Origin: Acidobacteriota bacterium
GTDB taxonomy: Bacteria; Acidobacteriota; Polarisedimenticolia; J045
Direction of reading: 5' to 3'
Assembly: GCA_017994815.1 (NCBI GenBank)
Contig: JAGOJY010000028.1
Location: 1 to 55,687, forward strand
DNA: 55,687 nucleotides
A model generated the notes under the pieces. The model saw only the letters and a program-made list of their open reading frames with translations, was not told the DNA's origin and did no database searches. A program made the position numbers and the translations under genes. This document shows, in pieces, positions 26,222 to 33,834 of the stretch (within the stretch, counting starts at the first letter, position 1; the number at the start of each line of letters is the position of its first letter).

Positions 26222-27109
26222 ATGGGATACAAGAAGTGCAGCAAGTGCAACACCTGGTATGACGCTTCGCTCGGCGGATGCAGGAACGCGAGCTGCACCT
26301 CCGCCGACCGTTCAACGATCGCCAGGATCGTGAGCGCACCGGTCGATCCCCGGACGAAGCTGCCGCTGCAGCCGACAAGCGCGCCGAAGCCCGCACCCGC
26401 GCAGGCCCGCGCGGCGGCACCGGCGGTCCTCCGGTTGCCGGTCCTGAAGAGGGTCGCCGCGCCCAAGCCCGTGGCACTGCCCGAGGAGGAGGGCGCCCTG
26501 TTGGCCGCGGACGTGCTGCTCGGGCTGGAGGCGGGTTACCACATCATCTACCGCGGCGACAGCCGCGCGCCGCGGTCGCTGAAGGGCTTCGGCGGGTTCA
26601 CCGCCTGGGTTCCGCTCGACCGGGAACAGGCGGTCGCCGTCGTGAAGCGCAGCTCCGGCCAGAACTTCGACGTCAAGTTGCCGAAAGAGGCGGCACGGAT
26701 CGAGGGGTACTTCAACAAAACCAAGAACCTGAACTTGTTGACGCTGGGTCGGCAGATCAAGCTGGAAAAGGCAGGCGACACGATCCACATCTCCACCGAC
26801 CCGACCCCGGAGTGCGGCGGCTACGCAGGCGGATACATCTACGCCATGCGCTTCAAGACGCTGAACCTCGTCGACAAGGCTGGCAAGGTGAGTCACGGCG
26901 CGGTGACCAGCGTGTCCGGCATCAACCCGATGCTGGTCCTCGACACCGATTCCGTGGAGACGGCCAACACGATCGGCCTCGTGATCCCGGGAGGGGCGGG
27001 CGTGGAGGTCGCATTCCTCACCAGTATTCCGCCCACGTACATCTACAAATACCGGACCCCGGGAGAATCGAACTGGCACGCGATGCCGCCGTTCTGGCTC
27101 TCGAAATGA
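26222..27109 (+). CDS. Putative T6SS effector: zinc ribbon plus ADP-ribosyltransferase-like domain
   Basis: A 295-aa protein. The N-terminus is a zinc-ribbon-like knuckle (Cys6-x2-Cys9-x10-Cys20-x4-Cys25), followed by a Pro/Ala-rich linker to about residue 90. The rest carries what look like the three motifs of R-S-E ADP-ribosyltransferases in order: IIYRGDSR (Arg111; compare the VYRxDxRPP motif of pertussis toxin S1) with GGFTAW after it, HISTDPTP (Ser191-Thr192) before GGYIYAMRF, and VEVAFLTSIPPTYIYKYR (Glu262), which lines up with the SEYLAHRRIPPENI region of S1. It would transfer ADP-ribose from NAD+ to a target-cell protein. The assignment is by eye. It follows tssH and the methyltransferase gene; no cognate immunity gene is obvious on the plus strand. 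Lower GC than the tss genes. Confidence 0.68.
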   Translation: MGYKKCSKCNTWYDASLGGCRNASCTSADRSTIARIVSAPVDPRTKLPLQPTSAPKPAPAQARAAAPAVLRLPVLKRVAAPKPVALPEEEGALLAADVLLGLEAGYHIIYRGDSRAPRSLKGFGGFTAWVPLDREQAVAVVKRSSGQNFDVKLPKEAARIEGYFNKTKNLNLLTLGRQIKLEKAGDTIHISTDPTPECGGYAGGYIYAMRFKTLNLVDKAGKVSHGAVTSVSGINPMLVLDTDSVETANTIGLVIPGGAGVEVAFLTSIPPTYIYKYRTPGESNWHAMPPFWLSK

Positions 27110-27131
27110 CGGAGCGCGGTCGCGGCGGCCG

Positions 27132-28166
27132 CTACTTCCTGGACCGGCGCTCGAACAGCTTCCGCAGCTGCTCCACGCTCACCTTGGTGGGCATCGCGAC
27201 CGTCGGGGGCGTCGTTTTCGCCGGCGACGCAGGTCGAGGCAGGGGCGGGTGGGGCACGGACGGACGCGGCGGGGCGACCTTGGCTACGTGAACTTCGATC
27301 GTGTGGACGTCCTCCACGATCTTCAGCAACTGCAAGGTCGTGTCCGGGCTCCGGACGATGTCATCGTGGATCTCGTCCGCGACCGCGTGATCGTTGTGGA
27401 TGTCGTTCGCCTTCGGGCTGTACTGGCTCCAGTCCACCTGCTGGCCCGGGAACCCGGCGACCCACGGCGGGCAGCACGGAGCGACCTTACCGCCGCCATG
27501 CCAGAACTGGATGTGGCTCGCGACATCCGGGTCCTCGCGGTACCGGTAGATCCACCGTAGCTCGGCCCCGGTCACGATCCTGAACTTCCGTTCGCCGGCG
27601 CTCTCGGCGCGGTCCGGTGGCACCTGCCACTTGCCGCCGTGCTTGTCGCCGATCGCGCCGCCGCCCTTCCCGGCGTAGGACTTCAGGATCACCGCCTTGA
27701 AATCGTTGAAGCCGTCGAGGCAGAAGTGCACGGTCTTGTCGGCCACCTTGCACGCATAGTACAGGCCGCCCTTGCTCTTCCGGCGCCAGGTCTCGTTCTC
27801 TTTCGCCTTGTCCTCCCACTTGTTGGAAAAGGGAGCGACGTAGCCGCCGACGGCGGACTCGTACTTTTCGTGGTCCTTCAGCGCGTCGATGAAGCGCTGG
27901 TTTTCCTCCCACTTCTCGGCGCTGTGCTTCAGCCGGCCCAGCAGCACCGCGTCCTTGGCGTTGGCGATCGACTCCTTGAGATCAGCGAGCTGTTTGTGTA
28001 CCCAGCGTTCGTTCAGAATGTAGAGGTCGATCCAACCCATGTGTTCCTGGACGAGCTGGATGTTCTTGTTGGTCAACTTGTCGATCAGCGCCTTGCGCGG
28101 GCCCGCCAAGCCGTAGAAGAAGTCGCCCGGCGTGTACTTCGAAGCGAAGGGCTCCTGAAACGGCAT
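27132..28166 (-). CDS. Unrecognised protein with conserved-looking core (possible effector)
   Basis: A 344-aa protein I cannot place. The N-terminal 130 residues are helical and charged. The middle is a compact domain: GGLYYACK (133-140), VHFCLDGFNDFKAVILK (146-162), then VTGAELRWIYRYREDPDVAS (198-217) and IQFW (219-222) with CCPPW (231-235). The Asp151, Lys162, Glu202-Leu-Arg204 and Arg208 cluster looks like a site. A Pro-rich stretch (300-325) precedes a basic tail. I chose ATG 28166 with GGGAG upstream; the frame can extend nine residues to a TTG. It is downstream of the TssB-TssC-like gene on the same strand and converges with the ADP-ribosyltransferase gene. It might be an effector, adaptor or immunity protein. 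Confidence 0.65.
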   Translation of the reverse strand: MPFQEPFASKYTPGDFFYGLAGPRKALIDKLTNKNIQLVQEHMGWIDLYILNERWVHKQLADLKESIANAKDAVLLGRLKHSAEKWEENQRFIDALKDHEKYESAVGGYVAPFSNKWEDKAKENETWRRKSKGGLYYACKVADKTVHFCLDGFNDFKAVILKSYAGKGGGAIGDKHGGKWQVPPDRAESAGERKFRIVTGAELRWIYRYREDPDVASHIQFWHGGGKVAPCCPPWVAGFPGQQVDWSQYSPKANDIHNDHAVADEIHDDIVRSPDTTLQLLKIVEDVHTIEVHVAKVAPPRPSVPHPPLPRPASPAKTTPPTVAMPTKVSVEQLRKLFERRSRK

Positions 28167-28282
28167 CGGCGACTCCCGCTCGCGCGCCGTCAAGTGCGCG
28201 ATGGCATTCTGTCAACGACGAGCGCGGCGATTCAAGCAGCCGACTGGCGATTTGGCGAGGAAAAACAGGAGCAGTGACGAAG

Positions 28283-29695
28283 TTACGCGCTGTCGTCGCC
28301 CGACCACAAGGACGTCGGGGGGTCGGCGATCGACTGCAGGCGCGGGACGCGGATCGTCGCGCGGCGGGCATCGCTGACCAAAGGTGTCAGACCGGCGGCG
28401 AGCAGCGCGTCCACCGCCGCTTCGGGCAGCAGCACCTCGGCGCAAGGGATCAGCCGCCGCTCGTCGCCCGCGTCGACGACCACCGCGGGGAGGTCTTCGA
28501 TTTCGAGCGCCTGCTGGCCGTCCCCGGCGAGACGACCGGCGGCGAGGGCGAGCGCCGGGTTCCCCCAGAGCAGCGCGTCGTGCGCGTCCTCCGCCAGCTC
28601 GTCGAACGCGAAGCGCTCGATCGGGTCGGACTTCGGCCCGTAGGGCAGGCGGACGAGGCAGCGCGGGGCGGCCAACAGGATCCACGGCGCGACGGCGCCG
28701 CGGCGGACCTGTGCCCACGCGGACGAGAGCGCCGCGTCCGGCGTCCATGTCCGCGGCTCCGCCAGCTCCGCCGCGGACGCGGCGCCGACGAGGCGCGGGT
28801 CGGCTGCCGCGAGCACCGGGCAGCGCAGGCTCGCGCCGAGGACGCCGAGGCCGGCAAGGAGAAACAGGTCCTCGGCCGTGACGCCGAATTCGAACACCAC
28901 CACCATGCAGTTCCACCCCGCCGCGCCGGAACCGGCCGGGGCGAGCGCGCGGTGCAACGCGGAGCGCCGGACGTCGCCGGCGGACTGCACCAGGTCCGCG
29001 GCGAGCTCGGCCGGGGTGGCGTCGAGGAGGTGCACCTCGGCCTCGCCACACGTCCCGGCGGCGTCCGCCAGGCGGTGCAGGCCGCGCCACGCCGCTTCCA
29101 GGCGCTGGAACTCGGGGTGGTGGAGCAGCGCGCGCATCCGCGCCGCGAGTTCCTCGTCGATCGCCTGGCCGAGCCGCGCGAGGGCGGGGTCGGACGCCGG
29201 GACGATGTGCCCGCGGGCGGCCTCCGCCGCGAGGCGATCGACCGCGTCGCGCGCGAGGTCGCCGTGCGGCGCGCGCCCGAGCAGGCGCTGCACCGCGGCG
29301 TCCGCCGACTCGCCCGCATCGTCCGGCCGCGCGGCGGCAGGGGCCGTCCCTGCCGTGCGCGCGCGCAGCGCCTCGAGCTCGCCGAACAGCGGCAGCGCCT
29401 GCGCGAGCCGGTCGGGATGGAAATCGTCCAGCCGCGCGAAACCCGCGGCGACGACCCGCCGGTCCGGCCCGACCGCCACCTCGAGCGCCGGCGCCAGAGG
29501 CGCGAGCACGTCGTCGAAGCGCTCGATCTCCACGCGCCGCGGCCGCCACGTCGCCACCCGCGCGCCCAGCGCCCGCGCTGCTCGCCCGGAGAAATCGCCC
29601 AGCACGAGCACGCGCGGCGGCTCGGCCTCCGGCCGCCGCGCGCCCGCGCGCGACGACGACGGCGACGCGAACTCGAACGAGAACCGGCCGACCAT
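28283..29695 (-). CDS. TssB-TssC-like fusion protein, truncated at the TssC C-terminus
   Basis: A 470-aa protein. The first about 130 residues resemble TssB (PRVLVLGDFSGR ... FDDVLAPLAPALEVAV). The remainder resembles TssC: LHHPEFQRLEAAWRGLHRLA matches LHHEEFQKLEAGWRGLHLLV of the tssC product, and PRCLVRLPYGPKSDPIERFAF matches its PRFLARQPYGAKTNPVDEFDF. The match stops near the TssC segment GFMPLIHR...QSLQKP (about residue 350-375 of 499), so roughly the last 130 residues, including the handshake strands, are absent. ATG 29695 follows GGGGAGG. It is divergent from vgrG. It may cap, adapt or regulate sheath assembly and is unlikely to build a sheath by itself. Confidence 0.82.
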   Translation of the reverse strand: MVGRFSFEFASPSSSRAGARRPEAEPPRVLVLGDFSGRAARALGARVATWRPRRVEIERFDDVLAPLAPALEVAVGPDRRVVAAGFARLDDFHPDRLAQALPLFGELEALRARTAGTAPAAARPDDAGESADAAVQRLLGRAPHGDLARDAVDRLAAEAARGHIVPASDPALARLGQAIDEELAARMRALLHHPEFQRLEAAWRGLHRLADAAGTCGEAEVHLLDATPAELAADLVQSAGDVRRSALHRALAPAGSGAAGWNCMVVVFEFGVTAEDLFLLAGLGVLGASLRCPVLAAADPRLVGAASAAELAEPRTWTPDAALSSAWAQVRRGAVAPWILLAAPRCLVRLPYGPKSDPIERFAFDELAEDAHDALLWGNPALALAAGRLAGDGQQALEIEDLPAVVVDAGDERRLIPCAEVLLPEAAVDALLAAGLTPLVSDARRATIRVPRLQSIADPPTSLWSGDDSA

Positions 29696-29743
29696 CGCAG
29701 CCTCCCCTCGAGACGAGATCCGGCGCGATTTTACCGCCGGTCC

Positions 29744-29772
29744 TGTTCACCGGTATCCGCTGTTGGTAACAT
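29744..29772 (+). promoter_or_regulatory. Weak candidate promoter upstream of vgrG
   Basis: TGTTCA (29744-29749) and TAACAT (29767-29772) with a 17-bp spacer lie in the divergent gap between the TssB-TssC-like gene and vgrG. The spacing is ideal and the hexamers are moderate matches. It would drive the vgrG-effector run. Confidence 0.3.
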
Positions 29773-29776
29773 GCCG

Positions 29777-29797
29777 GCGTTCCGCGCCACGGAACGC
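29777..29797 (+). promoter_or_regulatory. Perfect inverted repeat in the vgrG leader
   Basis: GCGTTCCG, a 5-nt loop CGCCA, then CGGAACGC: arms of 8 bp with no mismatch. It ends 13 nt before the vgrG ATG (29811) and lies just past the candidate -10. It could be an operator or an mRNA hairpin hiding the ribosome site, which is weak here. Confidence 0.5.
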
Positions 29798-29810
29798 GGG
29801 GTCAGACTCG

Positions 29811-32039
29811 ATGCCGACGAAGCAAAGCGAGCGCCCTCTCGAACTCACCACGCCACTCGGACCGGACGTCCTGCTGTTGCGCCGGATGGTCGCGACCGAG
29901 GAACTTGGGCGAATGTTCGAGTACCGCCTCGACCTGCTCGGCGCCGACGAGAAGATCGTGCTCTCCAAGCTGCTTGGCCAGCCGGTCACGGTCCGCCTCG
30001 CGCTGCCGGAGGGCAACGCCCGTTACTTCCACGGCTTCGTGACCCGCTTCGCGCTGGTCGGGCGCGAGGAAGGGTACGCCTCGTACCAGGCGACGGTCCG
30101 CCCCTGGCTGTGGTTCCTGACGCGGATCGCCGACTGCCGCATCTTCCAGAACCTGACCGTGCCCGAGATCGTCAAGGAGGTGTTCAAGGGCCGCAAGTTC
30201 ACCGATTTCGACGAGGCTCTGGGCCGCAAGTACCGCAGTCGCGACTACTGCGTCCAGTACCGCGAGACGGACTTCAACTTCGTGAGCCGGCTGCTGGAGG
30301 AGGAGGGGATCTACTATTTCTTCCGCCACTCCGACGGCAAGCACGAGCTGATCCTGGCCGACGCTCCGGGGTCGCACGAGCCGATCCCCGGCGGGCCGCG
30401 CGTGCCGTTCTACCCGCCGGGTGGCAGCGTGGTCCGCGAGGAGGACCACGTCCGCGACTGGGACCTGAGCCAGGAGGTCCAGCCGGCCGCGTACGTCCTC
30501 ACCGACTTCGACTTCCAGAAGCCGCGGGCCGACATGTTCGTCAACACGCGGCAGGAGCGCGAGCACGCCCGGGCCGGCGAGCTCGAGGTCTACGACTACC
30601 CCGGCGAGTACATCGAGCCCGCGGACGGCGAGCAGTACGTCAAGACGCGGCTGGAGGAACTCCAGGCGGGGTTCGAGCTGGTGCGCGGCGAGGGCCCGGT
30701 GCGCGGGATGACGGCCGGCGGGCTGTTCAAGCTGGTCGGCCACCCGCGCGACGACCAGAACCGCGAGTACCTCGCGACCAAGGTCCGGCACGAGCTGGCG
30801 AACCCGGAGTTCCTGTCCGGCGGGACCGCGACCGATCCGACGTACGCCTGCTCGTTCACCGCGATCGACAGCAAGCAACCGTTCCGGCCGGCGCGGCTGA
30901 CGCCCAGGCCCGTGGTGCAGGGCCCCCAGACCGCGATCGTGGTCGGGAAGTCGGGCGAGGAGATCTGGACCGACAAGTTCGGCCGGGTCAAGGTCAAGTT
31001 CCACTGGGACCGGCTGGGCCACGGCGATGAGAACTCCTCGTGCTGGGTCCGCGTGGTCAGCGTCTGGGCCGGCAAGGCCTGGGGCGGGATCCAGATCCCG
31101 CGCATCGGCCAGGAAGTCATCGTCGACTTCCTCGAGGGCGACCCGGACCAGCCGATCGTCACCGGGCGTGTCTACAACGCCGACCAGATGCCACCCTACG
31201 GGCTGCCGGCCAACCAGACGCAGAGCGGGATCAAGTCCCGCAGCAGCAAGGGCGGCTCGCCGGACAACTTCAACGAGATCCGCTTCGAGGACAAGAAGGG
31301 CAGCGAGGAGCTGTACCTGCACGCGGAGAAGAACCACACCAACATCACCGAGAACGATCGCAGCGAGGACGTCGGCCACGACCGCTCGCTGCACGTCGGC
31401 CACGACAAGTCCGAGGCGATCGACAACAACAAGAGCATCACCGTCGGCGTCGACCACGTGGAGAACATCGGCGCCAACAAGACGATGACGGTCGGGGCCA
31501 ACCACGACGAGACGATCGCCGCGAACAAGACGCTCGCGGTCGGCGGGTCCCACGGCGAGACGATCGGCGCCAACATGACGATCACGATCGCGCAGCTGCT
31601 GACCGAAACCGTCGGGATCAACTACGCCGAGACGGTCGGCGCGGCGATGGAGCTGACGATCGGCGCGGTCTTCACCGAGACGGTCGGCGCGGCCAAGGTC
31701 CAGACGATCGGGCTCTCCAAGGAAGAGACGATCGGCACGTCGAAGAGCGTGTCCGTCGGCTCGAACTCCGCCGAGGAGGTCGGCGGGGCCAAGTCCGTCA
31801 GCGTGGCCAAGGACCTGACCGAGGCGGTCTCGGGGGCCCACGCCGAGACCGTGACCAAGGAGTTCACGCTGCGGGCGAAGAAGGTCTCGATCACCGCCGA
31901 GGACGAGGTGCTGATCAAGACCGGCAGCGCCTCGATCACGCTGAAGAAGAACGGCGACATCACGATCGACGGCAAGAACATCAACGTCAAGGGGTCGGGC
32001 AACATCACGATGAAGGCCCGGAAGATCCTGGAGAACTGA
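29811..32039 (+). CDS. vgrG: T6SS spike protein VgrG (TssI)
   Basis: A 742-aa spike protein. The gp27-like base domain (about 15-370) includes LPEGNARYFHGFVTRFALVG, the RDYCVQYRETDFNFVSRLLE segment and EEGIYYFFRH. The gp5-like OB-fold (about 385-460) reads IWTDKFGRVKVKFHWDR, then SCWVRVVSVWAGKAWGGIQI and VDFLEGDPDQPI. From about 490 to 690 the chain is a long needle of short strands of the type ETIGANKT/MTVGANHDE, the repeating beta-prism of VgrG. The end (ITMKARKILEN) lacks a separate toxin domain. It should carry the DUF4150 PAAR-like tip encoded downstream. Start ATG 29811; the open frame extends upstream through antisense DNA of the neighbour, which I reject. Confidence 0.95.
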   Translation: MPTKQSERPLELTTPLGPDVLLLRRMVATEELGRMFEYRLDLLGADEKIVLSKLLGQPVTVRLALPEGNARYFHGFVTRFALVGREEGYASYQATVRPWLWFLTRIADCRIFQNLTVPEIVKEVFKGRKFTDFDEALGRKYRSRDYCVQYRETDFNFVSRLLEEEGIYYFFRHSDGKHELILADAPGSHEPIPGGPRVPFYPPGGSVVREEDHVRDWDLSQEVQPAAYVLTDFDFQKPRADMFVNTRQEREHARAGELEVYDYPGEYIEPADGEQYVKTRLEELQAGFELVRGEGPVRGMTAGGLFKLVGHPRDDQNREYLATKVRHELANPEFLSGGTATDPTYACSFTAIDSKQPFRPARLTPRPVVQGPQTAIVVGKSGEEIWTDKFGRVKVKFHWDRLGHGDENSSCWVRVVSVWAGKAWGGIQIPRIGQEVIVDFLEGDPDQPIVTGRVYNADQMPPYGLPANQTQSGIKSRSSKGGSPDNFNEIRFEDKKGSEELYLHAEKNHTNITENDRSEDVGHDRSLHVGHDKSEAIDNNKSITVGVDHVENIGANKTMTVGANHDETIAANKTLAVGGSHGETIGANMTITIAQLLTETVGINYAETVGAAMELTIGAVFTETVGAAKVQTIGLSKEETIGTSKSVSVGSNSAEEVGGAKSVSVAKDLTEAVSGAHAETVTKEFTLRAKKVSITAEDEVLIKTGSASITLKKNGDITIDGKNINVKGSGNITMKARKILEN

Positions 32040-32066
32040 CGCGGGACCCGGGCCGGAGGGAGCGCC

Positions 32067-32525
32067 ATGGCAGTGCACCCGTTGCCGGAGCTGGACCTCA
32101 CCAACGAGCAACCGCGGCGCATCGAGGGTGTCGTTGTCGCCGTCGTGACGCACGTCGGGCCGGACGGCGCCGCCGGCCTGCGCTACGGGGACGGCAGCGG
32201 CGCGGTCGCCGGCCGCTCGCTCGTGCCGCTCGGCGCGGCCGACGCCGGGCGCGAGGTGGCGGTGATGTTCGAGAACGGCGACCCGCGGCGCCCGTTCGTC
32301 ATTGGCCGGCTGGAGCAGGCGCCGGCGGCCGCGCCGTCCGGTCGGCGCGTCGTGATCGACGGCGAGACGGTCGAGTTGTCGGCCGAGAAGGAGGTCGTGC
32401 TGCGCTGCGGCAAGTCGAGCATCACGCTGACGCGCTCGGGCAAGGTGCTGATCCGCGGCGCTTACCTGTCGAGCCGCTCGACCGGCGTGAACCGGATCTA
32501 CGGTGGCTCGATCCAGCTGAACTGA
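32067..32525 (+). CDS. DUF6484 domain protein (T6SS-associated)
   Basis: A 152-aa protein fitting the DUF6484 family found beside vgrG and DUF2169/DUF4150 genes. The N-terminal half is a small beta-barrel-like domain (IEGVVVAVVTHVGPDGAAGL ... REVAVMFENGDPRRPFVIGRL). The C-terminal half repeats short strands (VVLRCGKSSITLTRSGKVLI, RGAYLSSRSTGVNRIYGGSI) that resemble the tip repeats of VgrG. It may extend or mimic the spike needle and help load the effector. ATG 32067 follows GGAGGGAG, 27 bp after vgrG. No enzymatic motif is visible. Confidence 0.8.
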   Translation: MAVHPLPELDLTNEQPRRIEGVVVAVVTHVGPDGAAGLRYGDGSGAVAGRSLVPLGAADAGREVAVMFENGDPRRPFVIGRLEQAPAAAPSGRRVVIDGETVELSAEKEVVLRCGKSSITLTRSGKVLIRGAYLSSRSTGVNRIYGGSIQLN

Positions 32526-32531
32526 GGAGCG

Positions 32532-33830
32532 GTGCCCGTGGCCGCGGCGACCTTCGACCCCCTCGGGATCTCGGCCCGGATCAACGAGGCCGTGGTCGAG
32601 CAGCACGCCGAGGGCGCCGCGTTCCTGTGGCTGCTGCGCGACGAGGCCGTCAACCGCGCACCGCACTTCCGGCTGGCCGACATCGCGCGGCTGGACGAGC
32701 GCGTCGAGGCGCACCTCGACGGCCTGCGCATCGCCGGGGACCACGGGTGGCGGCTGTGCGCGCGGGCGCTCGAGCTGGGCGAGCCGGGGGAGACGTTCAC
32801 CGCCGCGGCGCTGGCGTTCGCTGCCGGGGACGCCGGGCGCCGCGAGCAGGTGCTCGCCGCCGCGCTGACCGCGCCGCCGCTCGCCCGCGCCCTGGTGTCG
32901 GCTGTCGGCTGGTGCGAACCGGCGCTCGTCGAGCGCGAGATCCGCGGTTGGCTCGCGGCGGCACAGGCCCTGTTGCAGCGCCTCGGCCTGGCCGCGGCCG
33001 CCGCGCACCGGATCGATCCCGGCGGCCGGCTCGCGGAACTGCTGCAGTCGCCCGACCCGCCGGCCCGCGCCCGCGCCCTGCGCTCGGCCGGGGAACTGGG
33101 GCGCGCCGACCTCCTGCGCCACGTCGCGCGCGGGCTCGCCGACGGCGACGCTCCGTGCCGGCTGGAGGCCGCGCTCGCCGCCGCGCGGCTCGGCTCGCGC
33201 GACCCGCAGGTCGCCTGGGAACTCGAGGCCGCCGTCGATCGGGGCGGCGCGGACGCTCCCCGCGCGCTGGGGACGCTTTCGCGCGTGCTCGCCCCGTCCG
33301 CGGCGCGCGCGCTGGCGGAGCGCCTGGCGCAGGACGCGGCGACGCGGACGCTCGCGGCCCGGTCGGTCGGCATGATCGGCCTGCCGGAGCTGGTCCCGGC
33401 GCTGTTCCCCTGGATGGCGCAGGACGAGCTGGCGCGGGTGGCGGGCGAGGCGTTCTCGATGGTGACCGGCGTCGACCTGGCCCACGACGACCTGGAACGC
33501 GATCCGCCCGAGGGGTTCCGCGCCGGTCCCGCGGACACGGCGGATGACGAGGACGTCGCGCTCGATCCCGACGAGGACCTGCCGTGGCCCGACCCGGAGC
33601 TGGTCGCGAAGCGCTGGAGCGAAATCCAGGCTCGCTTCGCGCCCGGCAAGCGCCACCTCCTCGGCCAGCCGGTCTCGCCCGACGCCGCACGCGACGCGCT
33701 GCGGGCCGGGTTCCAGCGCCAGCGCGCGGCGGCGGCGCTGGAGCTGGCGCTCCTGCAGCCGGGTGTCCCGTCATTCGAGGTCCGCGCGCGCGGCTCGCGC
33801 CAGCGGCGCGCGCTCGCGGCCGCGGGGTAG
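32532..33830 (+). CDS. TIGR02270-family HEAT-repeat-like protein
   Basis: A 432-aa helical protein consistent with the TIGR02270 family, which occurs next to DUF2169 and DUF4150 genes in T6SS islands. Paired helices of HEAT type dominate (RARALRSAGELGRADLLRHV, CRLEAALAAARLGSRDP, TLAARSVGMIGLPELVPALF). The family motif FSMVTGVDL is near residue 310 and an acidic segment (TADDEDVALDPDEDLPWPDP) precedes the C-terminal helices. A scaffold or chaperone role in effector loading is inferred from synteny. The GTG start (32532) follows GAGGAGC, 6 bp after the previous stop. Confidence 0.82.
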   Translation: MPVAAATFDPLGISARINEAVVEQHAEGAAFLWLLRDEAVNRAPHFRLADIARLDERVEAHLDGLRIAGDHGWRLCARALELGEPGETFTAAALAFAAGDAGRREQVLAAALTAPPLARALVSAVGWCEPALVEREIRGWLAAAQALLQRLGLAAAAAHRIDPGGRLAELLQSPDPPARARALRSAGELGRADLLRHVARGLADGDAPCRLEAALAAARLGSRDPQVAWELEAAVDRGGADAPRALGTLSRVLAPSAARALAERLAQDAATRTLAARSVGMIGLPELVPALFPWMAQDELARVAGEAFSMVTGVDLAHDDLERDPPEGFRAGPADTADDEDVALDPDEDLPWPDPELVAKRWSEIQARFAPGKRHLLGQPVSPDAARDALRAGFQRQRAAAALELALLQPGVPSFEVRARGSRQRRALAAAG

Positions 33831-33834
33831 GGCG

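Noticed and set aside
28878..29810. Upstream extension of the vgrG frame
   Set aside because: The extension lies antisense to the TssB-TssC-like gene and is Arg/Ser-rich. VgrG proteins begin at the ATG 29811 sequence, as the conserved N-terminus shows.
29802..33656. 1284-codon minus-strand frame opposite vgrG and its neighbours
   Set aside because: The repetitive product simply mirrors the VgrG needle repeats; the plus-strand genes are clear.
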